Shown piece by piece: positions 1 to 9,498 of a stretch of 64,000 nt of DNA (its first letter is position 1; each line of letters starts with the position of its first letter). The notes below the pieces were generated by a model. It worked only from the letters and a program-made list of their open reading frames with translations, was not told the DNA's origin and ran no database searches. This DNA is from Rubricoccus sp038746605. Its GTDB lineage: Bacteria > Bacteroidota > Rhodothermia > Rhodothermales > Rubricoccaceae. Both the position numbers and the translations under genes were made by a program. The stretch lies in the NCBI GenBank assembly GCA_038746605.1, contig JBCDKM010000019.1, positions 29,284 through 93,283 on the forward strand, written 5' to 3'.

Positions 1-183
1 TAGGCCGCATGGGGTGGGTCGCGTACGGGCAATCAAACGCCGAGGGCGTGTCGCGTTCCGTCAAGTTGCGGTTGGAATGCGACGGACAGAGGATGAGGGG
101 CGGGGTTGGCTTGAATCCCTCTCCGCTTCGTGCGGAGCCGCCGTGCATCGCGGATCTTCCAGCATTCGCACCTCTGCCTGTCC

Positions 184-1554
184 ATGCCTCTCCTCGCGTC
201 CGTCTCTGGTATCCGTGGCGTCTTCGGCGATGGTCTCGACCCCGCTGTTCTTGTCCGCTATGCGTCCGCCTTCGGCGGCTGGCTCCGCCAGTCCCCTGAG
301 CGACCTCGCGTCGTCGTGGGGCGCGATGGGCGCGATACCGGCGACATCTGTGCCCGCATCGTGACGGCCACCCTTCAGGCCACCGGCTGTGACGTGATCG
401 ATGGGGGGCTGGCGACCACACCGAGCGTCGCGATGGGCGTGCTGAAGCACGAGGCGGATGGTGCCGTCATTCTCTCTGCCAGCCATAACCCAGCACCGTG
501 GAACGCGCTGAAGCTCCTCGCGAGCACGAGCGAGTTTCTCTCGCCCGAGCAGGGCGCCGAGGTGCTCGCCCTCGCTGAGCAGGGTGCAGAGGCGTTCACC
601 GTCCCGCACCATCAGATCGGGAGCTACGAGCAGGACGACCTGCTGCCGTACCACATCGAACAGATCCTCGCGCTGGACCTGATCGACCCGGAGGCAATCA
701 GGGCGCGAGGGTTCCGCGTCGTGGTGGACGGTATCAACTCGGTCGGGGCATTCGCCCTTCCAGCGCTGCTCCGCGAGTTGGGCGTGACGGATGTCGAGGT
801 GTTGAATGCCGAGGTGACGGGACGCTTCGCGCATGAGCCGGAGCCCTTGCCGCACAACCTCATGGGAATCACGGAACGCGTCCGCGAGACCGGCGCCGAC
901 CTCGGGATCGCCGTGGACCCAGACGCCGACCGTCTCGCGTTCGTGGAAGATGGCGGGCGGTTCTTCGGAGAGGAGCTGACCCAGGTCATCGCCGCGGACT
1001 TCGTCTTGGGCAAGACGCCAGGGCCCATCGCGACCAACTTGTCGTCCTCTCGCGCGATGGACGATGTGGCCGCGATGCACGGCCAGACCTCGCACCGGTC
1101 GGCGGTAGGCGAGATCCACGTGGTGCGCGAGATGCAGCGCGTCGGGGCGGTCGTCGGGGGAGAGGGGGCCGGGGGCGTCATCCTTCCCGCGCTTCACTAC
1201 GGGCGCGACGCCCTCGTGGGCACGGCGCTCGTTCTCCAGTATCTCGCGGAGACGGGGCAGAGCCTCAGCGAGATCGGCGCCCGCTACCCGACGTATCACA
1301 TAGCGAAGCACAAGCTACCGGTCGATGGCCTCGATGCAGACGCGTTGCTCGAAGCGCTGGCCTCGCGTTACGCATCAGCAGAAGACGCTCGCGTCTCGAC
1401 CGTGGATGGCGTGAAGGTGGACTTGCCCGACGGCTGGGTCCATGTTCGGAAGTCCAACACGGAGCCTATCGTCCGCGTGTACACCGAGGCGGGTAGTGCT
1501 GCTGAGGCCGATGCGCTCGCTGAGCGGTTCAAGTCCGAGCTTCGCGAGGGATGA
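184..1554 (+). CDS. glmM: Phosphoglucosamine mutase (phosphohexomutase family)
   Basis: This 456-residue alpha-D-phosphohexomutase probably converts glucosamine-6-phosphate to glucosamine-1-phosphate for cell-wall UDP-GlcNAc. All four family signatures are visible: the phosphoserine loop SASHNP near residue 100, the metal loop DPDADR near 245, the sugar loop GGEGAGG near 325, and the phosphate loop SNTEP near 424. The GGEGAGGV and HYGRDALVG stretches match the form usual in Bacteroidota GlmM, which differs from the E. coli form. The ATG at 184 is preferred because homology begins at MPLLASVSGIRG; upstream in-frame codons add only low-complexity residues. Its stop overlaps the next start (ATGA). 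Phosphomannomutase or phosphoglucomutase activity cannot be excluded. Confidence 0.85.
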   Translation: MPLLASVSGIRGVFGDGLDPAVLVRYASAFGGWLRQSPERPRVVVGRDGRDTGDICARIVTATLQATGCDVIDGGLATTPSVAMGVLKHEADGAVILSASHNPAPWNALKLLASTSEFLSPEQGAEVLALAEQGAEAFTVPHHQIGSYEQDDLLPYHIEQILALDLIDPEAIRARGFRVVVDGINSVGAFALPALLRELGVTDVEVLNAEVTGRFAHEPEPLPHNLMGITERVRETGADLGIAVDPDADRLAFVEDGGRFFGEELTQVIAADFVLGKTPGPIATNLSSSRAMDDVAAMHGQTSHRSAVGEIHVVREMQRVGAVVGGEGAGGVILPALHYGRDALVGTALVLQYLAETGQSLSEIGARYPTYHIAKHKLPVDGLDADALLEALASRYASAEDARVSTVDGVKVDLPDGWVHVRKSNTEPIVRVYTEAGSAAEADALAERFKSELREG

Positions 1555-1988
1555 TCGTCACGGTCCTGGCATGCCTCGCCGTGTATGGGGCTGCTTCCCT
1601 CGCGGCTCCGGCGGCGGGCTGGGAGGGCATCCGCCTCGCGTATTCTGTCCCTGCCCCTCCCGTTGCGCGAACGCTCCTCATCGCCGCTGTGGAGATCGTG
1701 GTCGGGTTCGGGACGGCGGCTCTGGCTGTAGGGCTGAGCCTGTGGACACCGCCTAATGATCTCAATACCCTACTTGCTGCTGCGGCCGTCGGGATCGGAT
1801 TCGGCATCGCGAGGTCTCTTCGAAGTGCTCGCAACGCGGCGGTGATGGAAGCAGCAGCCCGGCAGTCCGGGGCAGAGGACGCTGAAGCGCTGAAAGACCG
1901 CCTCGGTGGAATCGTGCGGTTTGCGGTGATCGTACGGAGCCTCGCGGCGATGCTGGTTCCAATCGTGACAGCTCTCCTTTCACGCTAG
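1551..1988 (+). CDS. Small integral membrane protein, unknown function
   Basis: The 145-residue product has about four hydrophobic segments (near residues 1-20, 39-62, 73-88 and 122-143). A charged, Ala/Glu/Arg-rich cytoplasmic-type loop lies between the third and fourth. No family was recognised. It starts inside the stop of the mutase (ATGA), so the two are probably translated together. It ends 12 bases from the convergent DUF2164 gene, with no clear terminator between them. Confidence 0.7.
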   Translation: MIVTVLACLAVYGAASLAAPAAGWEGIRLAYSVPAPPVARTLLIAAVEIVVGFGTAALAVGLSLWTPPNDLNTLLAAAAVGIGFGIARSLRSARNAAVMEAAARQSGAEDAEALKDRLGGIVRFAVIVRSLAAMLVPIVTALLSR

Positions 1989-1999
1989 GCTTTCCGGTG

Positions 2000-2232
2000 C
2001 TAGCTCTCGGGCTCGTGGAGGTCCATGTCGAGATCGGCTACCACGCGCGCGAGATGCCGCTGCGCGTCGCGGATCCCCTGGTTGTACACCGGAGGGCCGA
2101 CAGTTTCTAGAAGGAAGTCCACGAAGAGTCCGGCTCGGAGGTCTCCGATCTCCTCGTTCCACTCGTCGCGCAAGTAGACCTTGATTTGTGTCGCGATGCG
2201 TTTCTTGGCCTCGCCGGAGAGACGCACAGACA

Positions 2233-2233
<1 letters not shown>
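2000..2233 (-). CDS. DUF2164 family protein
   Basis: This 77-residue protein has the DUF2164 pattern: an N-terminal basic helix, the EEIGDLRAGLFVDFLLE helix near residues 26-43, then GPPVYNQGIRDA and an acidic C-terminus. The function of the family is not known. Its ATG lies in the purC stop codon (ATGA), so it is the last gene of a purC transcript and is probably translationally coupled to it. No membrane segment or signal peptide is seen. Confidence 0.8.
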
Positions 2234-3191
<958 letters not shown>

Positions 3192-3195
<4 letters not shown>

Positions 3196-4214
3196 GCCAG
3201 GGGCGCCGTAGAACCGCGCTCGCAGAGTTTCAGTTCGACCTGAAAGTCGATCCGTCCTTCTGCTTCACCAGAGAGACGGGCGATGAGACGCTCGGCCGCT
3301 TGTGTCCCAGCGTCTTGCATGTGTTGTGCAACGGTGGTGAGGTCCAGGAATCGGCTGGGTTTGAGGTCGTCGTAGCCGACGATGGAGAGGTCTCGCGGGA
3401 CTACGAACCCGTTATTGCGAGCATGTGCCCATGCCCCGTATGCTTGAACATCGGAGGCAGCGAATACTGCTGTCGGCCGGTCGTCCAGGGAAAGAAGCTG
3501 AGCCATACCCTCGGCGCCTGCTTCTTCCGAATACCCCGCATGCTTGGTGGTTTGACCTCGCACGACGAGACGCTCATCGAACTCGATGCCCGCCTCGGCG
3601 AGTGCGGCCTTGTACCCCTCCAGCCTCGGCGCTGCTGCCTGGCTCCATTCATGCGCGGAGATCAGACCTACCCGGCGGTGCCCGAGGCGGAGCAGGTGGC
3701 GCACGGCCAACTTCGAACCCTCGACGTCGTCCCACCAAAACGAATCGAACGCGTCGTCACGAGCACCGATCAGCACGACGGGCGCCTGCATCCGTTGCAG
3801 TGCCCGTCGCATCGATTCATCCGGCTCTAACGAGGCGAGCAGGAGGCCCCCAACAGCACCACGGTTCAGGAACCGCGTGAGCGTCGCATCTGGGTCTTCC
3901 GAGCCCAGGTTGCAAAGGAGAAGGTCGGAGCCACTTGCTCGCAAGACATCCTTGACACCCTTCAGGATCTCGACGTAGAAGAGAGAGGTGAAGGATGGCA
4001 TCGCGACCGCGAGCGTTGAACTCTGGCTCGTCGCGAGGGACCGTGCAGTGCGCTGGGGTTGAAAGTTGAGCTCATCGATGGCCTCGAGGACCCGCTGCCT
4101 CGTGGCATCCGAAACTTCATTCGAGTCGTTGAGAACGCGGGAAACAGTCGAGATCGCGACGCGAGCGCGGTCTGCTACATCGTAGATCGTCGTGCGCTGT
4201 GAAGGGGCAGGCAT
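3192..4214 (-). CDS. LacI-family transcriptional regulator
   Basis: The 340-residue protein has an N-terminal LacI helix-turn-helix (TIYDVADRARVAISTVSRVL near residues 8-27), the hinge helix RTARSLA, and a periplasmic-binding-protein-like effector domain. The effector segments include GYKAALAEAGI, FAASDVQAYGAW and SIVGYDDLKPSRF. It should bind a palindromic operator as a dimer and respond to a small ligand, often a sugar. It is 27 bases downstream of the ThiD-like gene and overlaps purC by four bases. A divergent ABC ATPase nearby suggests a carbohydrate role; PurR-like control of purC is an alternative. No operator was identified. The gene carries one copy of CAATAACGG (3409-3417). Confidence 0.93.
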
Positions 4215-4241
4215 GGGGCCGGCGAAGGGTGAGCGCGAAAG

Positions 4242-5093
4242 CTACGGGTTGGCGGAGCCCGATTTGTTGCGCCAGTCGTACGTGAGGCGAGGATCTCCGT
4301 GGAAAGTTGGAGTTGCCCAGCGAGTGCCCTCTACGGAGTTCCGAGTTGCAGCCTGAAGGCTCGCTTCAAACGTGTCGCCTTGGATAAGTCGCGACAAAAC
4401 CGTTATTGTGTATAGCGAAGTCGAGCCGTCTAACTCAGGCTGTGACGGAAGCTCGAAGAGCGCAAAATCCTCGCCGTCAAAGTAGAGGTCTGATCTGAAC
4501 TTAGACACAGAACCGTCCCCTCCAGGATCATCCGCAGCGTCGAAGAACCGAGCCGGGAGGACCCCGCAGTGCAGTAACACTCGCCTCGCGCCACGGTTCG
4601 TAATCCGCTGAGCGGCGACCTGTGCATCGTCGAGCGAAGTGATCTCACCACCAGTCATAAGCTCGGCATCTTGCCGAGAGACCGTTACGAGATCAGTTCC
4701 GCTCAGATGATCGGCGACCACATCGAGACCGCGGGCGTTCAGTACCGTCTCGCCACTCGGCCCGGAGGCGACGATGTCAAGCACTTTGGGGACATTGAGC
4801 TGGGCTGCCCATTCGAATACGGCGGTCGCGTTCGCAGCAGACCCTAGGACCCCGATCTTGACACCGGAGAGAGAGGCAACGGCCTTCAGGTGCTCCATTT
4901 GGGAGCGGACGGTGTCGCTGGGGACCTCCGTCAGGTCTGTCACACGGTCATGAGAAGCCGCGACGATGGTGGTGCACACGGTGTGCGGCGCGAGATCGAG
5001 ACTGCGTGCGGCGAGCACATCAGCCGCAAGGCCTCGCTCAGACCCAGAGTACAACGCGCCGATGCAGGCGATAGGGGAGAGTGAATCAGGCAT
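4242..5093 (-). CDS. ThiD-like ribokinase-fold protein with altered active site
   Basis: The 283-residue protein follows the ThiD (hydroxymethylpyrimidine/phosphomethylpyrimidine kinase) layout. It has an N-terminal IACIGALYSGSERGLAADV segment in place of the usual GxDSSGGAGIxAD, then VKIGVLGSAANA near residue 80 and a kinase-like C-terminal half. The anion-hole and catalytic loop, normally GTGCT or GTGDT, is replaced near residue 228 by DGSTSLYTI, so the usual catalytic base is missing. It may be inactive, a sensor, or use a different substrate. It heads the leftward set with lacI and purC and is divergent from the ABC ATPase, about 70 bases away. It contains one CAATAACGG copy (4400-4408). 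Confidence 0.72.
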   Translation of the reverse strand: MPDSLSPIACIGALYSGSERGLAADVLAARSLDLAPHTVCTTIVAASHDRVTDLTEVPSDTVRSQMEHLKAVASLSGVKIGVLGSAANATAVFEWAAQLNVPKVLDIVASGPSGETVLNARGLDVVADHLSGTDLVTVSRQDAELMTGGEITSLDDAQVAAQRITNRGARRVLLHCGVLPARFFDAADDPGGDGSVSKFRSDLYFDGEDFALFELPSQPELDGSTSLYTITVLSRLIQGDTFEASLQAATRNSVEGTRWATPTFHGDPRLTYDWRNKSGSANP

Positions 5094-5162
5094 AGCTTGG
5101 AATCTCGCTTCATTCGACGGTCCGCAGCATCTCTATCTTCGTGCGATCTGGCGTTCTCGCAT

Positions 5163-6245
5163 ATGGCTACCGTCACACTCAAAAACATCCGAAAGGTCTA
5201 CGACGATGAGTTCGTGGCCGTCCACGACGCGTCCTTTCACATCGGTCACGGTGAGTTCATCGTCCTCGTAGGGCCTTCCGGCTGCGGAAAAAGCACCACG
5301 CTTCGGATGATCGCCGGACTGGAGTCGATTACCTCCGGCACGTTGTCCATCGGAGAACGAGTGGTGAACGATGTCGCGCCAAAGGACCGTGATATCGCCA
5401 TGGTGTTCCAGAACTACGCGCTGTACCCGCACCTGAGTGTCTTCGAGAACATGGCGTTCGGGCTGAAGCTGAGGAAAACACCGAAGTCTGAGATCCGGGC
5501 ACGCGTCGAACAGGCCGCCAGGACCCTCGGCCTCGGTTCCGTATTGGACCGGAAACCGAAGGCCCTGTCGGGTGGTCAACGCCAGCGAGTTGCTCTCGGC
5601 CGCGCCATTGTTCGCGATCCTGCGGTGTTCCTTTTCGATGAGCCACTCTCGAATCTGGACGCGAAGCTCCGGGTGCAAACCCGGACCGAGATCTCGAAGT
5701 TGCATTCCGATCTCGGCGCGACGATGGTTTACGTCACGCACGATCAGGTAGAGGCCATGACGATGGGAGACCGCATCGTGGTGCTGAACGCTGGCCATGT
5801 CCAGCAAATCGCGCCGCCGCTGGAGTTGTACGAACGGCCTGCGAACCGCTTCGTGGCTGGGTTCATTGGGAGCCCGTCCATGAACTTTGTGGACGGCACG
5901 CTGGACAACGGCGCGTTCGTCTCAGGGGCTACGGAACGGCTGGAAGTTCCAAGAACAACCAACGGGCACGGTGCCGTCACGCTCGGAGTGCGCCCCGAAG
6001 ACCTGTACGTACAGGCGATGGCACCGTCAGCGAAGCCAACTGCCGTTATTGGCAATTATACCTTGAACGTCCTCGAGCCGATGGGACACGAGGTCGTGCT
6101 TTACGCGAGCAGAGGTGAAACGCAGGTCGTCGCGCGAGTCGAACCCCAGTCTCTTCCTGAGCCTGGTCAGACTATTCAACTAGCCGCAGACACGAGCAAA
6201 CTGCACCTGTTCGACGCCAACTCGGGAGACGCCGTCACGGGCTGA
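5163..6245 (+). CDS. ugpC: MalK/UgpC-type sugar ABC transporter ATP-binding protein
   Basis: This 360-residue ATPase energises CUT1-type carbohydrate importers. The ordered motifs are Walker A GPSGCGKST near residue 38, Q-loop QNYALYPH, signature LSGGQRQRVALGRA, Walker B VFLFDEPLSNLDAK, and H-loop YVTHDQVEAM. A C-terminal TOBE/OB region of about 120 residues follows. The ATG at 5163 gives the family N-terminus MATVTLKNIRKVY; the longer in-frame extension is not conserved-looking. No permease or binding-protein gene is adjacent, so it may be a shared ATPase serving transporters elsewhere. The divergent LacI-type operon suggests common regulation. A CAATAACGG copy on the minus strand lies at 6043-6051. 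Confidence 0.95.
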   Translation: MATVTLKNIRKVYDDEFVAVHDASFHIGHGEFIVLVGPSGCGKSTTLRMIAGLESITSGTLSIGERVVNDVAPKDRDIAMVFQNYALYPHLSVFENMAFGLKLRKTPKSEIRARVEQAARTLGLGSVLDRKPKALSGGQRQRVALGRAIVRDPAVFLFDEPLSNLDAKLRVQTRTEISKLHSDLGATMVYVTHDQVEAMTMGDRIVVLNAGHVQQIAPPLELYERPANRFVAGFIGSPSMNFVDGTLDNGAFVSGATERLEVPRTTNGHGAVTLGVRPEDLYVQAMAPSAKPTAVIGNYTLNVLEPMGHEVVLYASRGETQVVARVEPQSLPEPGQTIQLAADTSKLHLFDANSGDAVTG

Positions 6246-6337
6246 TTTCGTCCGGCGCACACGAAGACGAGGCTTTGCGTGGTTTCGAAGGCGCCCGGTC
6301 GCTCGGGCTTTCCTGTTCAACCACACCCCGACCAGCC

Positions 6338-6637
6338 ATGAAAACGCTGCTCACCCACGGCGTGCTCGCGTTCGCCTTCGCCTTGTCGCTCTCCGCTTGC
6401 GGAGACGGCGATTCCTACGAAACCGACGACGCCATCCAGTCTGACCTGGAGCAGATCGCCGACGATGTCGACGCTGCGGCTGAGGATGCCGTTGCAGACA
6501 CCGAGGCGGTCCTTGACGATGCCGCCGCCGACCTCGACGCTGCGGTGGACGAGGCCGGTGATGACCTTGAAGCCGCCGGTGAGGCGCTCGAAGGTGGCGC
6601 CGAAGAGGCTGCGGACGAACTCTCGGACACCGAGTAA
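6338..6637 (+). CDS. Small acidic helical lipoprotein
   Basis: The 99-residue product starts with a lipoprotein signal ending in the lipobox LSAC (Cys near residue 20). The rest is almost entirely Asp, Glu and Ala with short repeats such as DDAAADLDAAVDEAG, which should form a long amphipathic alpha helix. The ATG at 6338 is chosen because it places a normal signal peptide at the N-terminus. A strong intrinsic terminator follows 28 bases after the stop. The function is unknown; an envelope spacer or cation-binding protein is conceivable. Confidence 0.75.
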   Translation: MKTLLTHGVLAFAFALSLSACGDGDSYETDDAIQSDLEQIADDVDAAAEDAVADTEAVLDDAAADLDAAVDEAGDDLEAAGEALEGGAEEAADELSDTE

Positions 6638-6664
6638 TCGCGTACTCGCCTGCCCGGCTGGTTG

Positions 6665-6698
6665 CGGCGCGAGGAGCTTCGGTTTCTCGCGCCGTTTT
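6665..6698 (+). terminator. Rho-independent terminator of the acidic lipoprotein gene
   Basis: Nine-base perfect arms CGGCGCGAG (6665-6673) and CTCGCGCCG (6686-6694) enclose a 12-base loop and are followed by TTTT. It lies 28 bases after the lipoprotein stop. The next 217 bases up to the recombinase hold no clear gene. Confidence 0.85.
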
Positions 6699-6848
6699 CG
6701 CCTCGCGTCTCGGTTGGTTTTACGGGCTTCCAGCCTTTGTGTGGTCCGGGTTGTTGACTCACTCTAAATCCGCTCTCTTGCCTCTACGTCCGATAACAGT
6801 TATTCTGGGACGTTGCTTTCAAAGTCGTTGTCGGAGCGCTTGCGCTTC

Positions 6849-6896
6849 ATGAAATCACTCCTGGCCCGTCTCCGCACTGCCAGCATCTTCAACTAA
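6849..6896 (+). CDS. Possible 15-codon leader peptide upstream of the recombinase
   Basis: An ATG opens a 15-codon frame (MKSLLARLRTASIFN) that ends in TAA 19 bases before the recombinase start. It looks like the beginning of a signal peptide or a leader peptide. It may equally be a chance frame or the remnant of a displaced gene. The same AT-richer interval contains an 11-base perfect inverted repeat, ATAACAGTTAT, at 6793-6803. There is no further support. Confidence 0.15.
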   Translation: MKSLLARLRTASIFN

Positions 6897-6915
6897 AGCT
6901 GAAACCAACTTTCGC

Positions 6916-7935
6916 ATGTCTGACAATTCTGGTTCAATACGTCACATACAGGTCCACTCGCATGTCAGCGAGCCGAGCCCCGTAGGACACTTAGCTCCTG
7001 ACGAAGACCTCATTCAGCTTTTTTTGATGAGGTACAGTAAGGAGTCAACCCAGCGGGCGTATGCAGAGGACCTCACAGGTTTTTTTAGTAAGCGGTTTGT
7101 AACGGTAGACGATTGTCGTTACGTCGATTTTCGCAACGTCAATGCGTTCGTCTCTACACTAGAGACCCGAGGGTTCGCCGCATCTACGATCCGACGGAAA
7201 CTCGCTGCCATTCGAGGCTTCTTCGGTTGGCTTGTCGCCCTAGGTGCTTTGACCCAGAATCCGGCAGATCGGCATGTGACGCGCCGAATTGAGCGCGTGC
7301 ACAGGCAAGACAAAGCGATGACCGTGCTTTCCCGATCGCAGGCTGCTGCACTGCTAGAGTCAGTAGATCGAGATGCGGAGAGCGGGGCTAGAGACTATGC
7401 GTTACTCACGACGCTGTTACACTGTGTTTTGAGGAGATCCGAGGCGGCGTCTATGGACATCGAGCATCTCCGTTTTGTCTCGGGACACTGGCTTCTCGAC
7501 TTGCCATCTACAAAGGGTGGCGCAGGCCAATACGTAAAGGTACCCAAGCCGGTATATTATGCTATACAATTTGCCATAGAGAGGTATCCAGCGGTTTATG
7601 GACCTGTCTGGCGTTCCTTTAGCAATAACTCGAAAGGGGCTCGTCTGTCCGATCGATCAATTTACCGAATTGTAAGTAGATATGCAGCTCAATCTGGAAT
7701 ATCCGAGACCGTGGGTGCCCATACGCTGAGACACACAGGCTGCACGCTCGCCATCGAAGCCGGTGCCTCAGTCCAGCAAGTGCAAACCCACGCACGGCAC
7801 AAGAACCTGGAGACAACCATGATGTACGTCCACCAGCGGGACAAACTGGCCGATAGTGCCGCCGACTACATCGGCCTCGATGGAATGCGCGGGGAAGATG
7901 CCGAGGCGGCGAACCCCGGTCGAGACTCGGGGTAG
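6916..7935 (+). CDS. Tyrosine recombinase/integrase
   Basis: The 339-residue phage-integrase family recombinase has an N-terminal SAM-like core-binding domain (about residues 30-120) and a C-terminal catalytic domain. The catalytic residues can be placed: R173 in VLRRSE, K200 in STKGG, H269 and R272 in HTLRH, H295 in HARHKNLETT, and Y304 in MMYVH. All are present, so it should be active. Base composition is clearly lower in GC than the neighbours, and codons such as TTT, AAT and TTA are common, suggesting transfer. It has no partner recombinase or cargo gene beside it. It could be a transposon-type or integron-like integrase, or a divergent Xer protein. Confidence 0.92.
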   Translation: MSDNSGSIRHIQVHSHVSEPSPVGHLAPDEDLIQLFLMRYSKESTQRAYAEDLTGFFSKRFVTVDDCRYVDFRNVNAFVSTLETRGFAASTIRRKLAAIRGFFGWLVALGALTQNPADRHVTRRIERVHRQDKAMTVLSRSQAAALLESVDRDAESGARDYALLTTLLHCVLRRSEAASMDIEHLRFVSGHWLLDLPSTKGGAGQYVKVPKPVYYAIQFAIERYPAVYGPVWRSFSNNSKGARLSDRSIYRIVSRYAAQSGISETVGAHTLRHTGCTLAIEAGASVQQVQTHARHKNLETTMMYVHQRDKLADSAADYIGLDGMRGEDAEAANPGRDSG

Positions 7936-7959
7936 GTTCCGCGCTCCCCCCTCTCTTTC

Positions 7960-9498
7960 GTGATCCCATCTAGACCCGACTACGACCTGGTCGTCATTGG
8001 TGCTGGGCACAACGCCCTCGTCTCCGCTGCCTACGTCGCCCAGGCTGGCTACCGCGTTGCGGTATTCGAGAAACGAGACATCGTGGGTGGCGCCGTTTCT
8101 ACCGTGGAGCAGGTACCCGGGTACCGGTTCGACCTGGGCGGGTCTGCACATATCCTAATCCGGCTGACACCCATCGTGGAAGAGCTCAGCCTGGAATCGT
8201 ACGGTCTAGAGTACTTGGAGCTGGATCCGCTGTTTTCCGCTCCGTTTGAGGACGGAGATCACCTGTTCATCTATCGGGACGTAGACCGAACAGCAGAGCA
8301 CTTGGAGAGCCTATTTCCGGGTGAGGGCTCAGCCTATCGTTCGTTCATCGACCAGTGGACTCCGTTTGCTCGGACGGTCAAAGAAACATTTCTTCGCACC
8401 CCTAGCCCCTTCGACCTCGGCAAGACGTTCGTCATGGGGGAGTCCGCCAAAATGGACTGGGACCGAGCGCTACAGTCCATCCTGAAGCCATACGGAGAGG
8501 TTCTGGACGCTTACTTCAAGGAGGAGAAGCTCAAGGCACCTCTCGTCTGGATGGCCGCCCAATCGGGCCCCCCTCCCACCGAACCTCTTTCGGCACCATT
8601 CCTTCTCTGGCATCCACTCTACCATGAAGGGGGGGTAGCTCGTCCGCGCGGAGGGTCAGGAATGCTCACGCAGGCACTTCGCCGCCACATCGAGGCGCAC
8701 GGAGGCGACGTCTTTACCTCGAGCCCTGTAGACGAGATTCTGGTGGAGGGCCATCGAGCCGTTGGGGTTCGGGTGGGAAGCGATCTCGTGACGGGACGAT
8801 CTGTGCTCGCGGGCACACACATACTCGAAAGCGTCGGCCGGATGCTTCCCGAAGAGCATCGTCCCCCATCATTGGCTGGAGTTCGAGTCGGGAATGGCTT
8901 TGGTGCGATTCTCCGTTTGGCTCTCTCTAAACCCGTCCGGTATTCGAGCCATCCCGGAGACGATGCGCGGGTGGGCCTCGGTCTGGTGTGCCGAGACCGC
9001 CAGCAGATCACAGATGCGTACGCAGACTATCTCAAGGGGCACCCTGCGAGCGATCCGCCCATCGTGGCCATGTCGTTTTCAGCGGTGGACGACACCCTCG
9101 CGCCGCCGGGCGGCGAGGTGCTTTGGCTATGGGCACAGTACTACCCGTACGAACTCGCGAACGGTCGGACCTGGACGGAGATCGAGAACGAAGTCGCGGA
9201 TTTGATTCTTACCGCGTTCGAGCGCGTGGCACCCGGCACACGCGACTCGGTCGTGGGACAACTCTTTCAGCATCCAGAATGGTTGGAGCGAGAGATGGGG
9301 CTCTTTCGTGGGAACGTGATGCACGTGGAGATGTCTCTCGACCAGATGTTTAGCCTCCGCCCCACCCTCGACATGTCCGGCTACAAAGGGCCCGTCGAGG
9401 GACTCTACCTCACCGGTGCCAGTACCCATCCCGGTGGAGGGATCATGGGGGCGAGTGGTCGAAACGCAGCACGCATCGTCCTGAAAGCGCTCTCGTGA
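7960..9498 (+). CDS. crtO: CrtO-type carotenoid ketolase/desaturase-like FAD oxidoreductase
   Basis: The 512-residue protein has an N-terminal FAD-binding dinucleotide fold (VVIGAGHNALVSAAYVAQAG, about residues 11-30, then EKRDIVGG) and the C-terminal TGASTHPGGGIMGASGRNAA motif of phytoene-dehydrogenase-related enzymes. The length and the AQYYPYEL and GHNALV features fit CrtO, the desaturase-like beta-carotene ketolase. Phytoene desaturation cannot be ruled out. The GTG at 7960 gives a compact N-terminus directly before the FAD motif. Its stop overlaps the next start by four bases, and that next gene is a lycopene cyclase, which supports a carotenoid role. Confidence 0.85.
   Translation: MIPSRPDYDLVVIGAGHNALVSAAYVAQAGYRVAVFEKRDIVGGAVSTVEQVPGYRFDLGGSAHILIRLTPIVEELSLESYGLEYLELDPLFSAPFEDGDHLFIYRDVDRTAEHLESLFPGEGSAYRSFIDQWTPFARTVKETFLRTPSPFDLGKTFVMGESAKMDWDRALQSILKPYGEVLDAYFKEEKLKAPLVWMAAQSGPPPTEPLSAPFLLWHPLYHEGGVARPRGGSGMLTQALRRHIEAHGGDVFTSSPVDEILVEGHRAVGVRVGSDLVTGRSVLAGTHILESVGRMLPEEHRPPSLAGVRVGNGFGAILRLALSKPVRYSSHPGDDARVGLGLVCRDRQQITDAYADYLKGHPASDPPIVAMSFSAVDDTLAPPGGEVLWLWAQYYPYELANGRTWTEIENEVADLILTAFERVAPGTRDSVVGQLFQHPEWLEREMGLFRGNVMHVEMSLDQMFSLRPTLDMSGYKGPVEGLYLTGASTHPGGGIMGASGRNAARIVLKALS

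Noticed and set aside
1..183. End of an upstream gene at the left edge (TAG at position 1)
   Set aside because: Too little sequence to support a coding region; no recognisable protein on either strand.
61..1311. 416-codon open frame on the minus strand opposite glmM
   Set aside because: It is antisense to a gene with all phosphohexomutase motifs; the product is rich in His, Arg and Glu with no domain.
5094..5162. LacI operator in the divergent intergenic region
   Set aside because: No convincing palindrome with a central CG could be found in these 69 bases.
6793..6803. ATAACAGTTAT as a dif or attachment site for the recombinase
   Set aside because: It is only 11 bases and lacks the two 11-bp arms with a 6-bp centre of dif; no second copy was seen, so no site is called.
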